Assembly (NCBI RefSeq): GCF_020085105.1
Contig: NC_058051.1
Span: 23,625,455-23,689,454 of the forward strand
DNA from: Siniperca chuatsi
Lineage: Eukaryota; Chordata; Actinopteri; Centrarchiformes; Sinipercidae
DNA: 64,000 bases
Direction of reading: 5' to 3'
Shown: piece after piece, positions 35,701-46,300 of the stretch
Numbering within the stretch: position 1 is the first letter of the stretch
Layout: each line of letters opens with the position of its first letter
Notes under the pieces: generated by a model
Told to the model about the DNA's origin: nothing
Database searches by the model: none
The model's input: the letters and a program-made list of their open reading frames with translations, nothing else
Position numbers and translations under genes: made by a program

Positions 35701-37454
35701 TGCAAGCCGAACCTAGAAATTTCACACAGCCTGGATCTCTCTGAAACACCGCTGTCAGCAGGTGGTCAAAAATGATTGTTTTATTTCGGGTGTGTCACGA
35801 TGACTCAGACTCTTAATGTGTGTGGATTTTATTAAACAAACAGACCAGCTGTTGCTATGCCAGCCAAGTTTCCCGTTCTAGCACACCACATATGCAGTTT
35901 ACAGTGATAGCAGTTGCAGATTTACCTCTTGAAATTCTTAGTGATTTTTAAAACAATAGGTCCCTGATTTCAGACAGCGGTAGACAAAAGCAGGCTTGTT
36001 ATTTCTACCCGACGACTGACGATTTTGTCGGCTGAAATTACATGTTAAATGTGTTAAATGTTTTAAATATGCGCTTAATATGGCATAATAACCTATCAAA
36101 AGACTAAAAGTCAGCATATTCACCAGTTGATGATCCATGTAGAAGACATGGAAATAAAGAGCAGCAGTCTTGTACAGTGTAGAGCTTGGTAGTCCTAGTA
36201 TTATAAGTATGATAAGGAAAATTGTAAGATCAGACTCTTCTTTCATTCTAACATAACGCTGTTTGGCTGCTTAGCTTGCCTTATGCCTGGACCAGCAAGA
36301 CAAGAGATTAGATGTATGACAGAGGTTAGATGTATGCTTTATTGTTCGTATTTTCAGTATGTTTCACTTTGAAAGTTACAAGAGAAAAGGCTTTTAGGAT
36401 GTATTTGGCAAATGTAATGCTATCTCAGATAACGAGTTTGGCTGGGGTTGCTCCAGTGTTAGCCGGGCATGTTCACAGCTTACATTAGAGCAGATAAACA
36501 TACTGTTTAATCCAAACTGTAATTTTTTGTTTTGGAGAGGCTTAAAAGTGACACCACCCTCCAAACTCTTTACTGAGTATCACTCTATTCTGAGTAGTTA
36601 CTAGAGTCTGATGCACACTGCTTCAACGTGTGAAGAAATCCAAAGCTTGACAGGCCCACCGTTAATTGATACTCAATTAAATATAACTTTTTTGGTGCAT
36701 CTCTGTATTAATAGATCTCTGCTGAAGAACTCACAGAACCGTCAGAGCTTGGCTGGGTCTGCTCTTCAGGTAAGAGACATCTGCTATTTCAAGCTCAGTT
36801 GTTAAATAGTGTATTATATATAAAGTTTATCTATGTAACACGAGGCTGTCGCAGTGTACAAATCTGAAAGGTGGCAAAGTGTACTGCACTATGCTCCTAT
36901 GCTATAAATTGCAGTATTATGAAATTTGTCACAGCTACATCTGTTAAGTGTTGATGCAGTACTATCAATATAAAAGCTGAGAATGTTCATTTTTCAGAGT
37001 GGTGGTCTAGACAACAACTCTCTCTACAACCCAGCCTCTATGGGCAGCATCCCATTGCACTCCTTGCCTCATGTTCTCCAAGAGCAGATGAATGGAGCCC
37101 TTGCCAATGGATCTGGATACCAAAGTGACAGCAGTGCAACGCAGTCCCCTCCGCAAGCTTTGTAAGTGTCAGCTCCAGTGCTACGTTCCCTGACCTCTCT
37201 AGTGTATTTGACTCAGGTGTGATTTAATGTAATTATGTGATCACAAGTCCTGATTCCATGTTTTTTTTTTTCTTCATGTTTATCAAACCAGCATTAAAGA
37301 GGAGCAGGAGGATGAGGAGATATGTGAAAATTATCCCTATGAATCTCCGGAGAGCACAGACGAGCACGGCCACAGCCCAGAGATGAACCAAGATGAAGAC
37401 AACGGCAGCCCGGAGAGGCCCAACCTTCCTTTTGATCGTGTGCCTTCTCTCTGA
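26791..37454 (+). CDS. foxp1: Forkhead box protein P1 (divergent teleost copy)
   Basis: Fifteen coding exons: 26791-26916, 31028-31165, 31258-31347, 32502-32622, 33059-33164, 33298-33405, 33713-33800, 34186-34263, 34364-34559, 34821-34897, 35055-35156, 35329-35456, 36715-36769, 36998-37161, 37292-37454. Total 1740 nt and 579 aa, in phase throughout. FOXP1 is a dimerising transcriptional repressor. It starts MHESGSEPT, followed by a shortened glutamine-rich region (residues 43-160), a C2H2 zinc finger (C213, C218, H231, H236), a leucine zipper (about 248-275), PVNLV resembling a CtBP site, the forkhead domain (about 365-452) with RHNLSLHK in helix 3, and an acidic tail with [14 protein letters not shown] with [10 protein letters not shown] points to FOXP1 rather than FOXP2 or FOXP4. 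Odd points: the N-terminal polyQ block seems missing and the forkhead has unusual residues (N398, F379, L in CFVRLEN). The first coding exon's donor (GTCAGT) is weak. Which ohnologue (a or b) is undecided. Confidence 0.93.
27025..27350. mobile_element. hAT-like MITE copy (family A)
   Basis: Diverged copy in foxp1 intron 1, in the opposite orientation to the guca1b copy: CTCCAGCTTTCCAAATGTGA, ATGATAGTAAAC, TGGACTGTTGGTTGGACAAA and AATGAAAATAATGTGCAG. Edges are approximate. Confidence 0.55.
27565..27725. mobile_element. hAT-like MITE fragment (family A)
   Basis: Partial copy with TTTGCTGCTTTTCTTTG, ATAGTAAATGGAATATCTTT, GGGTTTTGGAC and GGACAAAACAAGCAATG. It lacks recognisable ends. Confidence 0.5.
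29245..29365. repeat. GTT/TTG trinucleotide repeat cluster
   Basis: Several (GTT)n runs near 29265-29285, 29290-29306 and 29338-29361. Read on minus they would encode glutamine and threonine runs, but the frame has no splice context or family match. Confidence 0.8.
29525..29745. mobile_element. hAT-like MITE copy (family A)
   Basis: Copy with TTCCAGCTTTTCAAATGTGA, ATGATAGTAAACTGAATATC, TTTGGGTTTTGGACAGTTG and a terminal GTTGCAGCCCTA. It is in the same orientation as the other two copies in this intron. Confidence 0.55.
30490..30735 (-). mobile_element. LINE 3'-tail fragment
   Basis: On minus, an ATTATT-type 3' repeat and the motif reading, on plus, CAACTTTATTGTTATTACAC followed by GTACAAGGCAACGAA. 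This is the conserved 3' end of a fish LINE family (L2/Rex-like from memory). The copy is 5'-truncated and non-coding. Confidence 0.5.
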
Positions 37455-38100
37455 CTATGAGGTCCACGTTCTGCAGTGCAAGGCCGCCTCACTCACAGCC
37501 TGTGTGTGACTTTGTATTCCAAAAGTTTCCAAAAACAACTGCATCATCTACGTAACCAAACTCTCTTGTCTCGTTTGTTGGGAACATTTTTTTTTTTGTA
37601 TCAGCATTTCTTATTTTCTGTTCTTAATCTAGCTCTCAATTCTTATTGTACAGTAGCGTGAGATCACAAACATGCATTTGTGAAACTGTCTGTTCATGAT
37701 TTTTCTTATTTTATATATCTGTACACAAAATGACCATGATAAGCAGAAAAGCCAAAGGAAAGGGAACATTGATAGTTAGCACTTCACAATGAAAAGTTTC
37801 CCCCCTCTGTATAGCTACTTTATGCTATGTTGGGGACCACACTACCTGATTTTATTTTAGTAGTCATAATATATAAAGATTTGTAGAGGAATAAAAAAAA
37901 TATTGCTTTAAAAATGAAAATGTTCACTGCCAACATGATCTGATATATTTGTATTTAAGGTATAATCAGTTGATCAAAAGAATAAGTAACTTCTTTATAC
38001 TTGTTGGTCTTTTTCACCCCTTTCATGGACAGTGCTGAATTCGCTCTAACTGAGCTTGTAAGAGTAGATAATAAAGACTTACCATCATTGTAAACCAACA
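37455..38100 (+). other. foxp1 3'UTR
   Basis: AT-rich sequence after the foxp1 stop, with AATAAA hexamers at 37890-37895 and 38070-38075. A transcript ending here would leave about 0.8 kb before the first mdfic2 coding exon. Confidence 0.55.
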
Positions 38101-38896
38101 CATCTCTATGAGTAATAAATTCCTCATGATAAATGTGTATGCTGTATGTGTCTTTGATTTACTTGTATGATTGCCTTGGTGGTAAGGGTTCATCATTGTT
38201 TCACATGATGAAATTATAATACCACTGTGGTAGTGTGGTATGTCCATTTTATAAATCTTATAAATTCACTATAATACTGTCAGCAGATGTGGTATAACAA
38301 GTGGTCTACAAACCACTGGTGTTATTAGCACTGGTTGAGGCAATATAAATTGTGGTAAGATTTTATGCTAGTCTTGTCATTACCTGCCGTTTGATAAGTG
38401 GCTTGGCTTGCTTCCTACTGACAATGCCATAATTGAATGGATCTTCCATGCATTATGCCATCACAAATTTGTAGTTGTGCTTCCTGAGTGGCGAGTATTG
38501 ATCGATGTGGAGTGTGATTCACAATGCGGGTGTGTGCATGATGATGGGAGGTGCTCAAGACCAAGCTCAGAGGGGTTCACAGTTGCAGATGCTACGGATT
38601 ATACTGTTGGATATTTAACCAGTACACGCAGGTAATCTTAGAAGTAAATTATCTGACAGAATTCACAAAAGAATATGTTTTGTTCATTTTCAACCTCAGT
38701 ATACAGGCACTTTGGGAAACATTTGTTGCATGATTCTTTTAATTTATCATGAAAACAGGATGTTGCAATATTGATTTATTGCTGTCTGAGAGAAATTAGT
38801 CTATAGTCAAGTTATTTAGGTTATTATAATACCATTGCAGTGCTTTGCATGTGTGTCTCACTCCATGTGTATTCTCTCCACTTTGCTCTGCATAAG
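38101..38896. other. foxp1-mdfic2 spacer
   Basis: Short AT-rich spacer that should hold the mdfic2 promoter and leader. An AG directly before the mdfic2 ATG (38895-38896) could be an acceptor for an upstream non-coding exon. No other coding signal was seen. Confidence 0.4.
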
Positions 38897-40122
38897 ATGA
38901 CAACTCATTTAAAGCTTCCTGTGAATGATCAGGATGGTGTCGAGCTTGAGAAAATAGGGGACCATGTGTCTGTTGGTAGGTTATTGTTGATTACCCCACA
39001 TCTGATTAGGCTAAATAGTGCTTGAATGAAGTTATTGTTAGTCAGAACTAGAATAGGAAGTTAAAATTGTAGAGTGACTGATCGTTGTGGTGCATGCCAA
39101 ATGTTAGTGGGAGAGTATATTTTCACACTGTATTTATTTTCCTTGGGCCCGATTCAATCCAGGAAACTGGATCCAAATAAAAGCTTGCAAATCAATAATC
39201 TCTCCTAGCTGAAGTTTTATTGAGCAAGCCTTCTCCATTATACACTTCAAGTCTCACCTCCCTGAAATACTGCATGTTAATGGTGCTCTGAATAATTAAA
39301 ACTGCCTCATTGAGGATCTGAATAACTTGTCTAACAGTGCCTGGACTGGGTGCTGAACCAGCACTGAATTTTTATATCAGTAATGTGTGTGTATCCAAAA
39401 TCATGTATTGCTTGTATCGTCCTTTCAGAAGGAAGCATCCCCAAGCCAGTGATGGGCAGTCCATCTAAAAAGATGATGGCCAAGTTGGTCAGTGGGGTAC
39501 GCAGACTGAGTACCATCTCAGAGCAAGAACCCGACAAGCCGAACCCCATTTCCTATGATTCCTTGGGTGGCAGTGAATGGGGTGGATCCAGCTTCTCCAT
39601 GTGTTCTGACAAGTTTAAGAACAGCAGCAGCCTTTTTTCCTCTGATGATTCATACCAGCCTGGCACCGGAGGTACAACAGTTGATATAATTACATCGTGT
39701 AGCCCTGAAACTGTAGTGTTAATCATTAACAGGATTATGAGTGGTGTTGTTGATTTCTGGCCAGAGGTGCACTGGATGACAAGAGTAATTTCTTACTAAG
39801 CAATTTACTTTGTTGTTTACATTCCTCTTTCTTCTTTTCTTCCTTGTCACAACCAGCAGACGACTGTGCAGCACTTCTTCTCGCCTGTTTGCATTGTCGT
39901 TTCCATGAGTTAATGGTCCTGCTACTGGATACGTGTGAGAGGACTGTGAGCCGCTGTTTTCCCTCATACAAATACATCAAGGCGTCCAGTGAGAGAGACC
40001 AGCAGGGAAAGGATTGCTGCGATCATGAGCTGGACCTGGACTGTAACTGTTGTGGTTCCTGCCAGGACGCAGGAGAACTTATAGAGCTGGCCATGGAGAT
40101 ATCAGAGATGTGCTATCACTGA
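38897..40122 (+). CDS. mdfic2: MyoD family inhibitor domain-containing protein 2
   Basis: Three plus-strand exons: 38897-38975, 39429-39671, 39857-40122. Total 588 nt and 195 aa, in phase. MDFI-family proteins bind transcription factors, and some act as auxiliary subunits of PIEZO channels; MDFIC2 is little studied. The product opens MTTHLKLPVNDQDGVELEKI, has a basic SPSKKMMAKLVSGVRRLSTI segment, a serine-rich linker (SSSLFSSDDSYQ), and the C-terminal domain beginning DDCAALLLACLHCRFHELMV with further cysteines (DCCDHELDLDCNCCGSC), ending EMCYH. The domain and the position between FOXP1 and MITF match human MDFIC2. It has fewer cysteines than MDFI or MDFIC. The start is inferred; an in-frame ATG at 38840 is possible. 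The last intron ends CAGCAG, so exon 3 may start at 39857 or 39860. A poly(A) hexamer is at 40242-40247. Confidence 0.85.
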
Positions 40123-40840
40123 GAAATTCATTCTCTGCCTTTCACCTCTGACCTGCAAACACAAATCACAAACATTATAAATCGTAAAAACTTGAATGCG
40201 CAAAAAACAGCATGACTGTCTCATCTTATTCATATATATGTAATAAATTGCCTGCATTACTAAGGGTTTTTTCTATTGGCCTCGTGGAAATTCACATGAT
40301 CTGTAGCTTGTGTGTCTCAACATTATTTAAGCAGGTAACTACTGCCACCCTTTGGGACAGGAGTCCTCCTGTACGTTTTAGGTGTCACTCCATAAAGCAT
40401 GACAGAGTAGGCTGAAATATTTGATTGATTTTACGTTTTTTATTTTATGTTATTAAAATGTTTTCATCTATAATTTGTTCAGGTTCATTGGTCACACTGT
40501 ATGTTCACTCTATATACTCCTTGGTTATGCATCCATTAGTATTCCCCATTGACTGTGGGAGGTGAAATACCTTTTTATTTTAGGCTGCGGTCAATCATGT
40601 GTAAAATATGTACAGTAGTGGTGGAAGAAGTATTCAGATCCTATATTTAAGTAAAAGCAGCATAAAAGTACTCCATTACAAGTAAAAGTCCTGCATTCAA
40701 ATATTGACTTAAAAGAGTACGCATTGCACTCCTATAGAATTGTCAGACTCAAGATGGGCAGTTTTTAAAAAAAAGTATCACAATCAGAGATATCGTCTTT
40801 TTTATTCAACGCATTCTTCTACCTTGTTAAAACCCTACTA

Positions 40841-41465
40841 GGTATGGGACGATATGTAATTTTATCACAGATTGGGATAAAAAACACTCAAGATAAATTG
40901 ATGGTGGTGAATTTCCAATCGGGATTATCGTGAGTATCCTCACGAGTGACTTGAAAAGCCCAATGCCAATGCCAGTTGGACTTTATTTTTGTTAAAGTAA
41001 TAATAATAATAATAATTCCTGTATTTCTTAAGTCAGGGGTGAATTATATATACTCATGTAATTGATGAAATTGCTGTCTGTACTATTTGACATCATGGTA
41101 GAGAAGTGAAAAATAGAGCCTGATTTATTATCATTAAAAAGAACAGACTCACACAATGTTGCTATTTTTGTATTATTTATCCTTTATTTATGCAGGGGGG
41201 GCTTATGATTTATGATTACCTTATTTAAGATTGTTTGTTTGTTTTTCACTAAAAAGGATGCTCACTAAAAAGATGTGTATCCTATCTATGCAATAAAAAT
41301 ATTTGTTTCTTAACAAAATGTAAGGGGGAGTGATTCCAGTATGTTTTAGTGCCATTTTAAGAGTTTTAAGCATATTCTGATGATTATCGGGATAATATCG
41401 TGGATCGCAATTATTTTGGCCAGGATAATATGGATATGAAATTTTCATATCGTTTCATACCTATA
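40841..41465. mobile_element. Nested terminal-inverted-repeat element (family D)
   Basis: The left end TAGGTATGGGACGATATG and right end CATATCGTTTCATACCTA are inverted repeats. The interior has GATTGGGATAA, ATCGGGATTATCGTG and CGGGATAATATCGTGGAT. It is non-coding, a nonautonomous DNA-transposon type element inserted inside family C. No target duplication was settled. Confidence 0.6.
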
Positions 41466-41999
41466 TTACCCACAATGCAACTCGACCACTGACAGTTCAG
41501 TTGGAGATTTCAGTGTGTTATGCTAGTAGCGGCTAATAAAGCCTTGAGTTACCCTCAAGCAGTGATGAGGAGCAGCTACAGGGTTCTGGTAAGCTCACTT
41601 CTTTCTAACTCCACACCCCCAGATTGTTTTCATTTTCAAACTTGTATTCTTCATCCCAGACCAACGCTGCCTCAAGTGACATCCCTCAAGGCAATTTATC
41701 AGATTTCACGCAGCTCTAATTGGAGCCACGAAAGGCTTTATACAATTTTTTCACATATGAAGTAGTATTCCCCAAGACCTGTAAATAGATTTAGATGTGT
41801 AAAATCGATGGAGTTCCCTTTAACATACTGGAGAACCCATCTCATCCTCTTCATGAGGAGGTGAACGGCCCAAGATGCACCTTCAGTAAGCGTCTCATCC
41901 TACCAAGGTGTTTGAAGGAACAGCCATTCGACTACACAATGATGCCTGCCGTAATAACTTCAGTCTCAGCCAACTTGGTGGTTTCAGAGGCCTTTCATG

Positions 42000-42210
42000 A
42001 TGCTCATGGACTGTACTAAACCGTACTGACTGTACATGTGGACACTATTTGCACTGTTTTTAAATATGTTTACATACACATATTTGTATTCTTTTTTATT
42101 GTATTTCTTATCTATTCATTATTTATTCTTCATTTTCTATTCCCTACATATCTCTGCCATTGTGAGACTGAAATTTCCCCTCGGGGATAAATAGCTACCC
42201 TATCCGACCC
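42000..42210 (+). mobile_element. LINE 3'-tail fragment
   Basis: Contains ACTATTTGCACTG, AT-rich spacer and the typical fish LINE 3' end TGAAATTTCCCCTCGGGGAT followed by AAATAGCTA. It is 5'-truncated, non-coding and nested in family C. Confidence 0.6.
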
Positions 42211-42744
42211 TTTAAGTAAAGGTACTGAAGTATTATCAGTAAAATATTCTTAAAGTGTGAAAAGTAAAAGTATTTTTTATGCAGAATGGTCACTGTCAGT
42301 ATTATATTATTCAGTCATTTTTATTGATGCATTAACATGTCAGCAGTACTTTAATATTGTATTTGGAGAAGTTGGAGGTAATTTTAACTGCTTGATATAC
42401 TGCAGGGTGGTTTAATCTATAAAAATTAATTAAGCTGATCATATTTTTTGTATGTAAAATATTAATTAGAAAAGTAACTCTTTCTGGTACACAGTATAGA
42501 TGTGGTAGTTTTGGTGGCATCTCTCTATTGCCGTATCACCATATACAATAGAGGGTGTATGTATTTCTTCTCTGCCATTTTGTCTCCAACTAACCACTGT
42601 AATTCTCTTAATACACCTTAGATGGCCCTGATGAAGTGCCGTGGCCTGTTTGAGCTACTGGAGGCTGAGGGCAGGAATTTACAGTGTGGAGAGCCTCTAA
42701 ACTTTCCAATAAAGTTTGCAAACTGTGCAAAAGCTTCTAAGTAG

Positions 42745-42885
42745 ATTTATGACAGTTGGAGCTAATTGTAACTGCTTTATATTCTGCTGGGTGGTTTAAT
42801 CTTTAATAATGAATTAAGTTGATCATATTTTTTGTATGTAAAATATTAATTAGAAAAGTAAGTACTAACTCTTTGTGGTGCATTC
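42745..42885 (+). repeat. Local duplicate of 42360-42490
   Basis: Repeats GGTGGTTTAATCTTTAATAA, GATCATATTTTTTGTATGTA and AAAATATTAATTAGAAAAGT, as at 42360-42490, in the same orientation about 390 bp away. Either a second independent fragment of family C or a segmental duplication. Confidence 0.6.
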
Positions 42886-43902
42886 GTCCAAACTCTCCCA
42901 CCAGATCTGTAATGGGATTAAAGGTACTCGTCATTGCATGATCATTGATCAAGAGAGTAATTTTCCTGATGGTCTTGCATGTGGTAACCCCATGTGGAAA
43001 CTAAGTGTGTATAATTGACCTCACTGCCAACCATTTTTGAAAAAACAATGAAAGTTTTCTGACTGGTTTCTTGATTTTTGGGCAGACATACTGTGGGTTG
43101 CAGTTCATGCTGGTATGGAAGAAAAATAAGTGTTTGCTGAGACTATAATTATGTTATTGTAGATGGTAATTTTGCAAGTAGAAACTAACTTTCTTGTTAG
43201 TGCATTTGGGCTCAGACAACAGATATTTGACAGTTAAAAAGCCTTGCATTGACAAGCTATGTTGTCGAGAAATGAAAACACAAAAAACAAACAATAAACA
43301 GAAATAATAAGAAGACTAATGTGAATTTGGTTCTTTCTTTTATTGAATATTGATAAATTAGTATTTTGTGATAATAACTTGTGAGAACAGGATTCATATG
43401 GTGTGAACAAGTTATTATCTTGTTGCCCAAATTAAAAAATTATCTTTCAGGACTTCAGGAGCTCCTGGAGTTTCCCACAAGCACTTGAACGCAGCATCAA
43501 GAAAGGCAAAAACAGTCCCATCTTGCAAGTTTAATAACAAGATTTCTAAGAAATAAAGGCAACCATACATTGTGTAGAAGCAAGCATCAGCATGCATGTT
43601 GTGACAAAAAACACTTGGTTGCTAAAGGTCAACTGAAAGGACTCCTCTGTAGCTACAACTTTCTAAAGATAGACGCTTTAAGTGTCTCACAACCAAAATT
43701 TAGGCTGCTACATGTTGAAACATTATTCCTACACAGCCAGTGCTCCTTTGAACCTCCATGCTGGTGCAAACCACGGCTGAGAGTTGAAACCCAGCTCCCT
43801 CCAAACACCCCAAACCTTGGTTTCTACTAGCCTCTGTCTATTGGCTCAGTCTGTTAAGGCATGTTGTGAGTGCTAGGCGGTCAATATCAACATGTCCCTG
43901 TA

Positions 43903-44040
43903 GTGTATGTTGCCCACAAGAGGGGGCTGCTGACAACAGACAAGAAGGGCCGCATCATCCAGTGCATGCTGGGCCTGGAGCAGCCTGTGTGGCCCCAGGA
44001 CTGCACACTGGTGCAGAAAATCCCTCAAGGAGCATCTTAA
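43903..44040 (+). other. Unidentified coding-like fragment
   Basis: A GC-richer 46-codon open stretch in AT-rich spacer DNA. Its translation, opening VYVAHKRGLLTTDKKGRIIQ and closing with QKIPQGAS then stop, reads like a protein rather than random sequence. An AG at 43901-43903 region (CTGTAG) could be an acceptor, but no matching donor or neighbouring exon was seen. I do not recognise the family. It may be a relic exon, a retrocopy fragment or chance. Confidence 0.25.
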
Positions 44041-44850
44041 GCTCTGCGCTAGCTCTCTGAGTATTCCTCTCGCCACAGGAGTGGGATGTGCAGGTATAAT
44101 AATATACCATAAAACCTCTCTGTCAACAATCTTTTGCCTTGCTTACATCTACATTAGAGTGTGTTATGAACCATTTATTAAATGTTTGTGTATTGCTTAT
44201 AAATGCTAAATAGGGGGAGTAAAGTGTTACCTTATTTATAAATAATAGATCTTTACAACAAAAAGTTAGCCTTAGCAGTTTTAGATTACATCTAAAGTCG
44301 TTAGAATTAAGATTTTGAGGAAGAACAAGCTCTACAAACAGTCAAATAAAACTTTTAATATTTCTCACATGACAGTTTCCACATTGAGTACTAATGAGTT
44401 TGAGTTCACTAATCTGAAACCAGTGTGTACAGTAACTATTGCTACATTCATCTCATATAAACTGTAAGAATAAGAACAGTAACAACATCAGCAGAGAACA
44501 TTGTCTGCATGAACCACAGAAATGAGAATGAGCACAAGAGATGGCTCTTCATTAGTGGTTTACCCATAATGTGCCATAATAATGAACAGCTGTAAAGATT
44601 CATTATGAGAAATCTGTCATAGTGATGGCTTTAAATTAAGTGCCATCACCATCCAGTCACATTTTAGGGTTTAGTTCATTTATCTATTCCATTCAAAAAA
44701 AGCTGATCTGGGTTCAGGCAAAGGGCAATGTTACAGGCCTATGTGTATTGCACTATTAAGGCTCAGTACGTGGGATTGGTGTCACCATACGGGCCATTCT
44801 GCAGTCCACTGAAGCTGTAATTCATCTATGACAAACAAATCTCAATTTAA

Positions 44851-45022
44851 GGTCCACTTACTAGGTTGTTCCGGGCTTTCAACCACATCTCATGGTCTTA
44901 ACGATAGAAGTTACATACAACTTCACTTTCATGTGACAGCTGAGCTATCTCCATCTGTTGATGAAGACTGTGAGATGCAGTTGAAAGCTCCAGAAAAGCT
45001 ATTATTATAGTAAGTAGAGCTT
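44851..45022. repeat. Inverted-repeat (foldback) element
   Basis: The left arm (GTCCACTTACTAGGTTGTTC then GGGCTTTCAACCACATCTCA) and the right arm (GATGAAGACTGTGAGATGCA then GTTGAAAGCTCC, ending near TAGTAAGTAGAGC) are imperfect reverse complements around a spacer of about 65 nt. Non-coding; its general type resembles the foldback at 8006-8551 but the sequence differs. Confidence 0.55.
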
Positions 45023-45447
45023 GAGTTAATTTTCTTTTGTCAAACTACTGTTTCCAAGGACAGAAATTAACTTTCACAATGTACTTCACCTGTTTGTAGT
45101 TTATTTATGACCTGATTGCCATAATGTTTTAGGTATTGCTAGTAACTACACAGGAGAAACACCGCTAACAGAGGTGCATCAGCTAAGCTGTTAAAAATTG
45201 CTATTTATATCTTTATATACATTTATTGTATATCTAATTTTGGCACTCATCACTTTGAGCTACATATAGTCTCAAAAGGATGCTGAATATTCAGTACAAC
45301 TTTGGAAACACTGCCTTCAGTGTAGAATTTGACCTTAATAAAGATAAAACAAAATGCACAACCACCCCAAAGTGTTCAATATTAAATAAATAAATAAGAA
45401 ATTATGAAATAAATAATCACATGAATAAACAAGTAAAATATAACAAG

Positions 45448-45935
45448 ACTAAGAGTCTACAGCAACAGCGGTGCTTTGAGCTAAATTCTAACGTTAGCAT
45501 AATGTTGACCATGTTCACCATCTTAATTCAGCATATTAGCATACTAAAATTAGCTAATTAGCACTAAACATAAAGTAGGCTACAGCTGAGGCTGATGGGA
45601 ATGTCATTAGTTTTGCAGGTATCTGGTCATAAATCAAAGTATGGGACAAATTAAAACTATGACCTGATGATAGCGCTTGATGAAAAGTTAAGGGATCGCC
45701 AAAGTTATTAAGTGTCTTAACCAAATGTCATGGCAATCCATCCAATAATTGTCAAGTAAAAACCATAACTGTCAACCTGCTGGTGGTGCTAAATGAAAAG
45801 TCAGGGGATCACCAAAATAATTAGGATTTATCCACTCGGCACCAAGAATGTCTTACCAAAATTTCATAGCAATCCATCCAATAGTTGAGATATTTCAGTG
45901 TGCACCAAAGTTCTGGACCCACTAATTGACATTGC
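45448..45935. repeat. Dispersed repeat B, copy 2
   Basis: Second copy of the repeat at 11508-12400, sharing AGAGTCTACAGC, GCTAATTAGCACTAAACATA, CAGCTGAGGCTGATGGGAAT, TTTTGCAGGTATCTGGTCAT and ATGGCAATCCATCCAATA-like blocks, the last of these repeated twice within this copy. Confidence 0.55.
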
Positions 45936-46300
45936 CATGGCTAGAGCCACACCGCTAGTGAAATACTTCTATAAATGATTAAAACTCAACTCATTACTAT
46001 GAAATGTTTCATCATTCTTATTTTCATAGCCTTGCACTTTCCCCAATGACACTTTTTATTTCAAAATGCTCAAAATTCATGACAGTGGAGGTTCAGCCAA
46101 TCATATGCCTCCACCCTCTCAGCAGGCTCAACAACTGCCAGCTAGCCAACCAAACAGATTTAAGCTCCATCTTAAGAGTTGTGTCTTTCTCTAAGGAATA
46201 ACTTTAGAAACACAACATTGCCAAGATAACTGAATTAACAAGTTCTACTGTTAACACTGGCTCTTCACTTAGATGCTGAGTAATAATCCAAGTTTACAAA

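Larger units (their letters stand above)
40612..42490. mobile_element. Split MITE (family C) with nested insertions
   Basis: The left part (40612-40735: GTGGTGGAAGAAGTATTCAG, AAGTAAAAGTCCTGCATT) and right part (42210-42490: GTACTGAAGTATTATCAGTA, TTATGCAGAATGGTC, GGTGGTTTAATCTATAA) are two portions of one very common fish element. About 1.5 kb separates them, made of other repeats (40841-41465 and 42000-42210). The right part is partly duplicated at 42745-42885. Confidence 0.6.
42886..46300. other. Repeat-bearing spacer between mdfic2 and mitf
   Basis: AT-rich spacer. It contains a coding-like fragment at 43903-44040, an inverted repeat at 44851-45022 and dispersed repeat B at 45448-45935. 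No gene with exon structure was found. Confidence 0.5.

Noticed and set aside
26791-37454. Assignment of the forkhead gene to FOXP4 or FOXP3
   Set aside because: LELQL with [10 protein letters not shown], the zinc finger spacing and the C-terminal [11 protein letters not shown] segment fit FOXP1; the FOXP3 forkhead is quite different.
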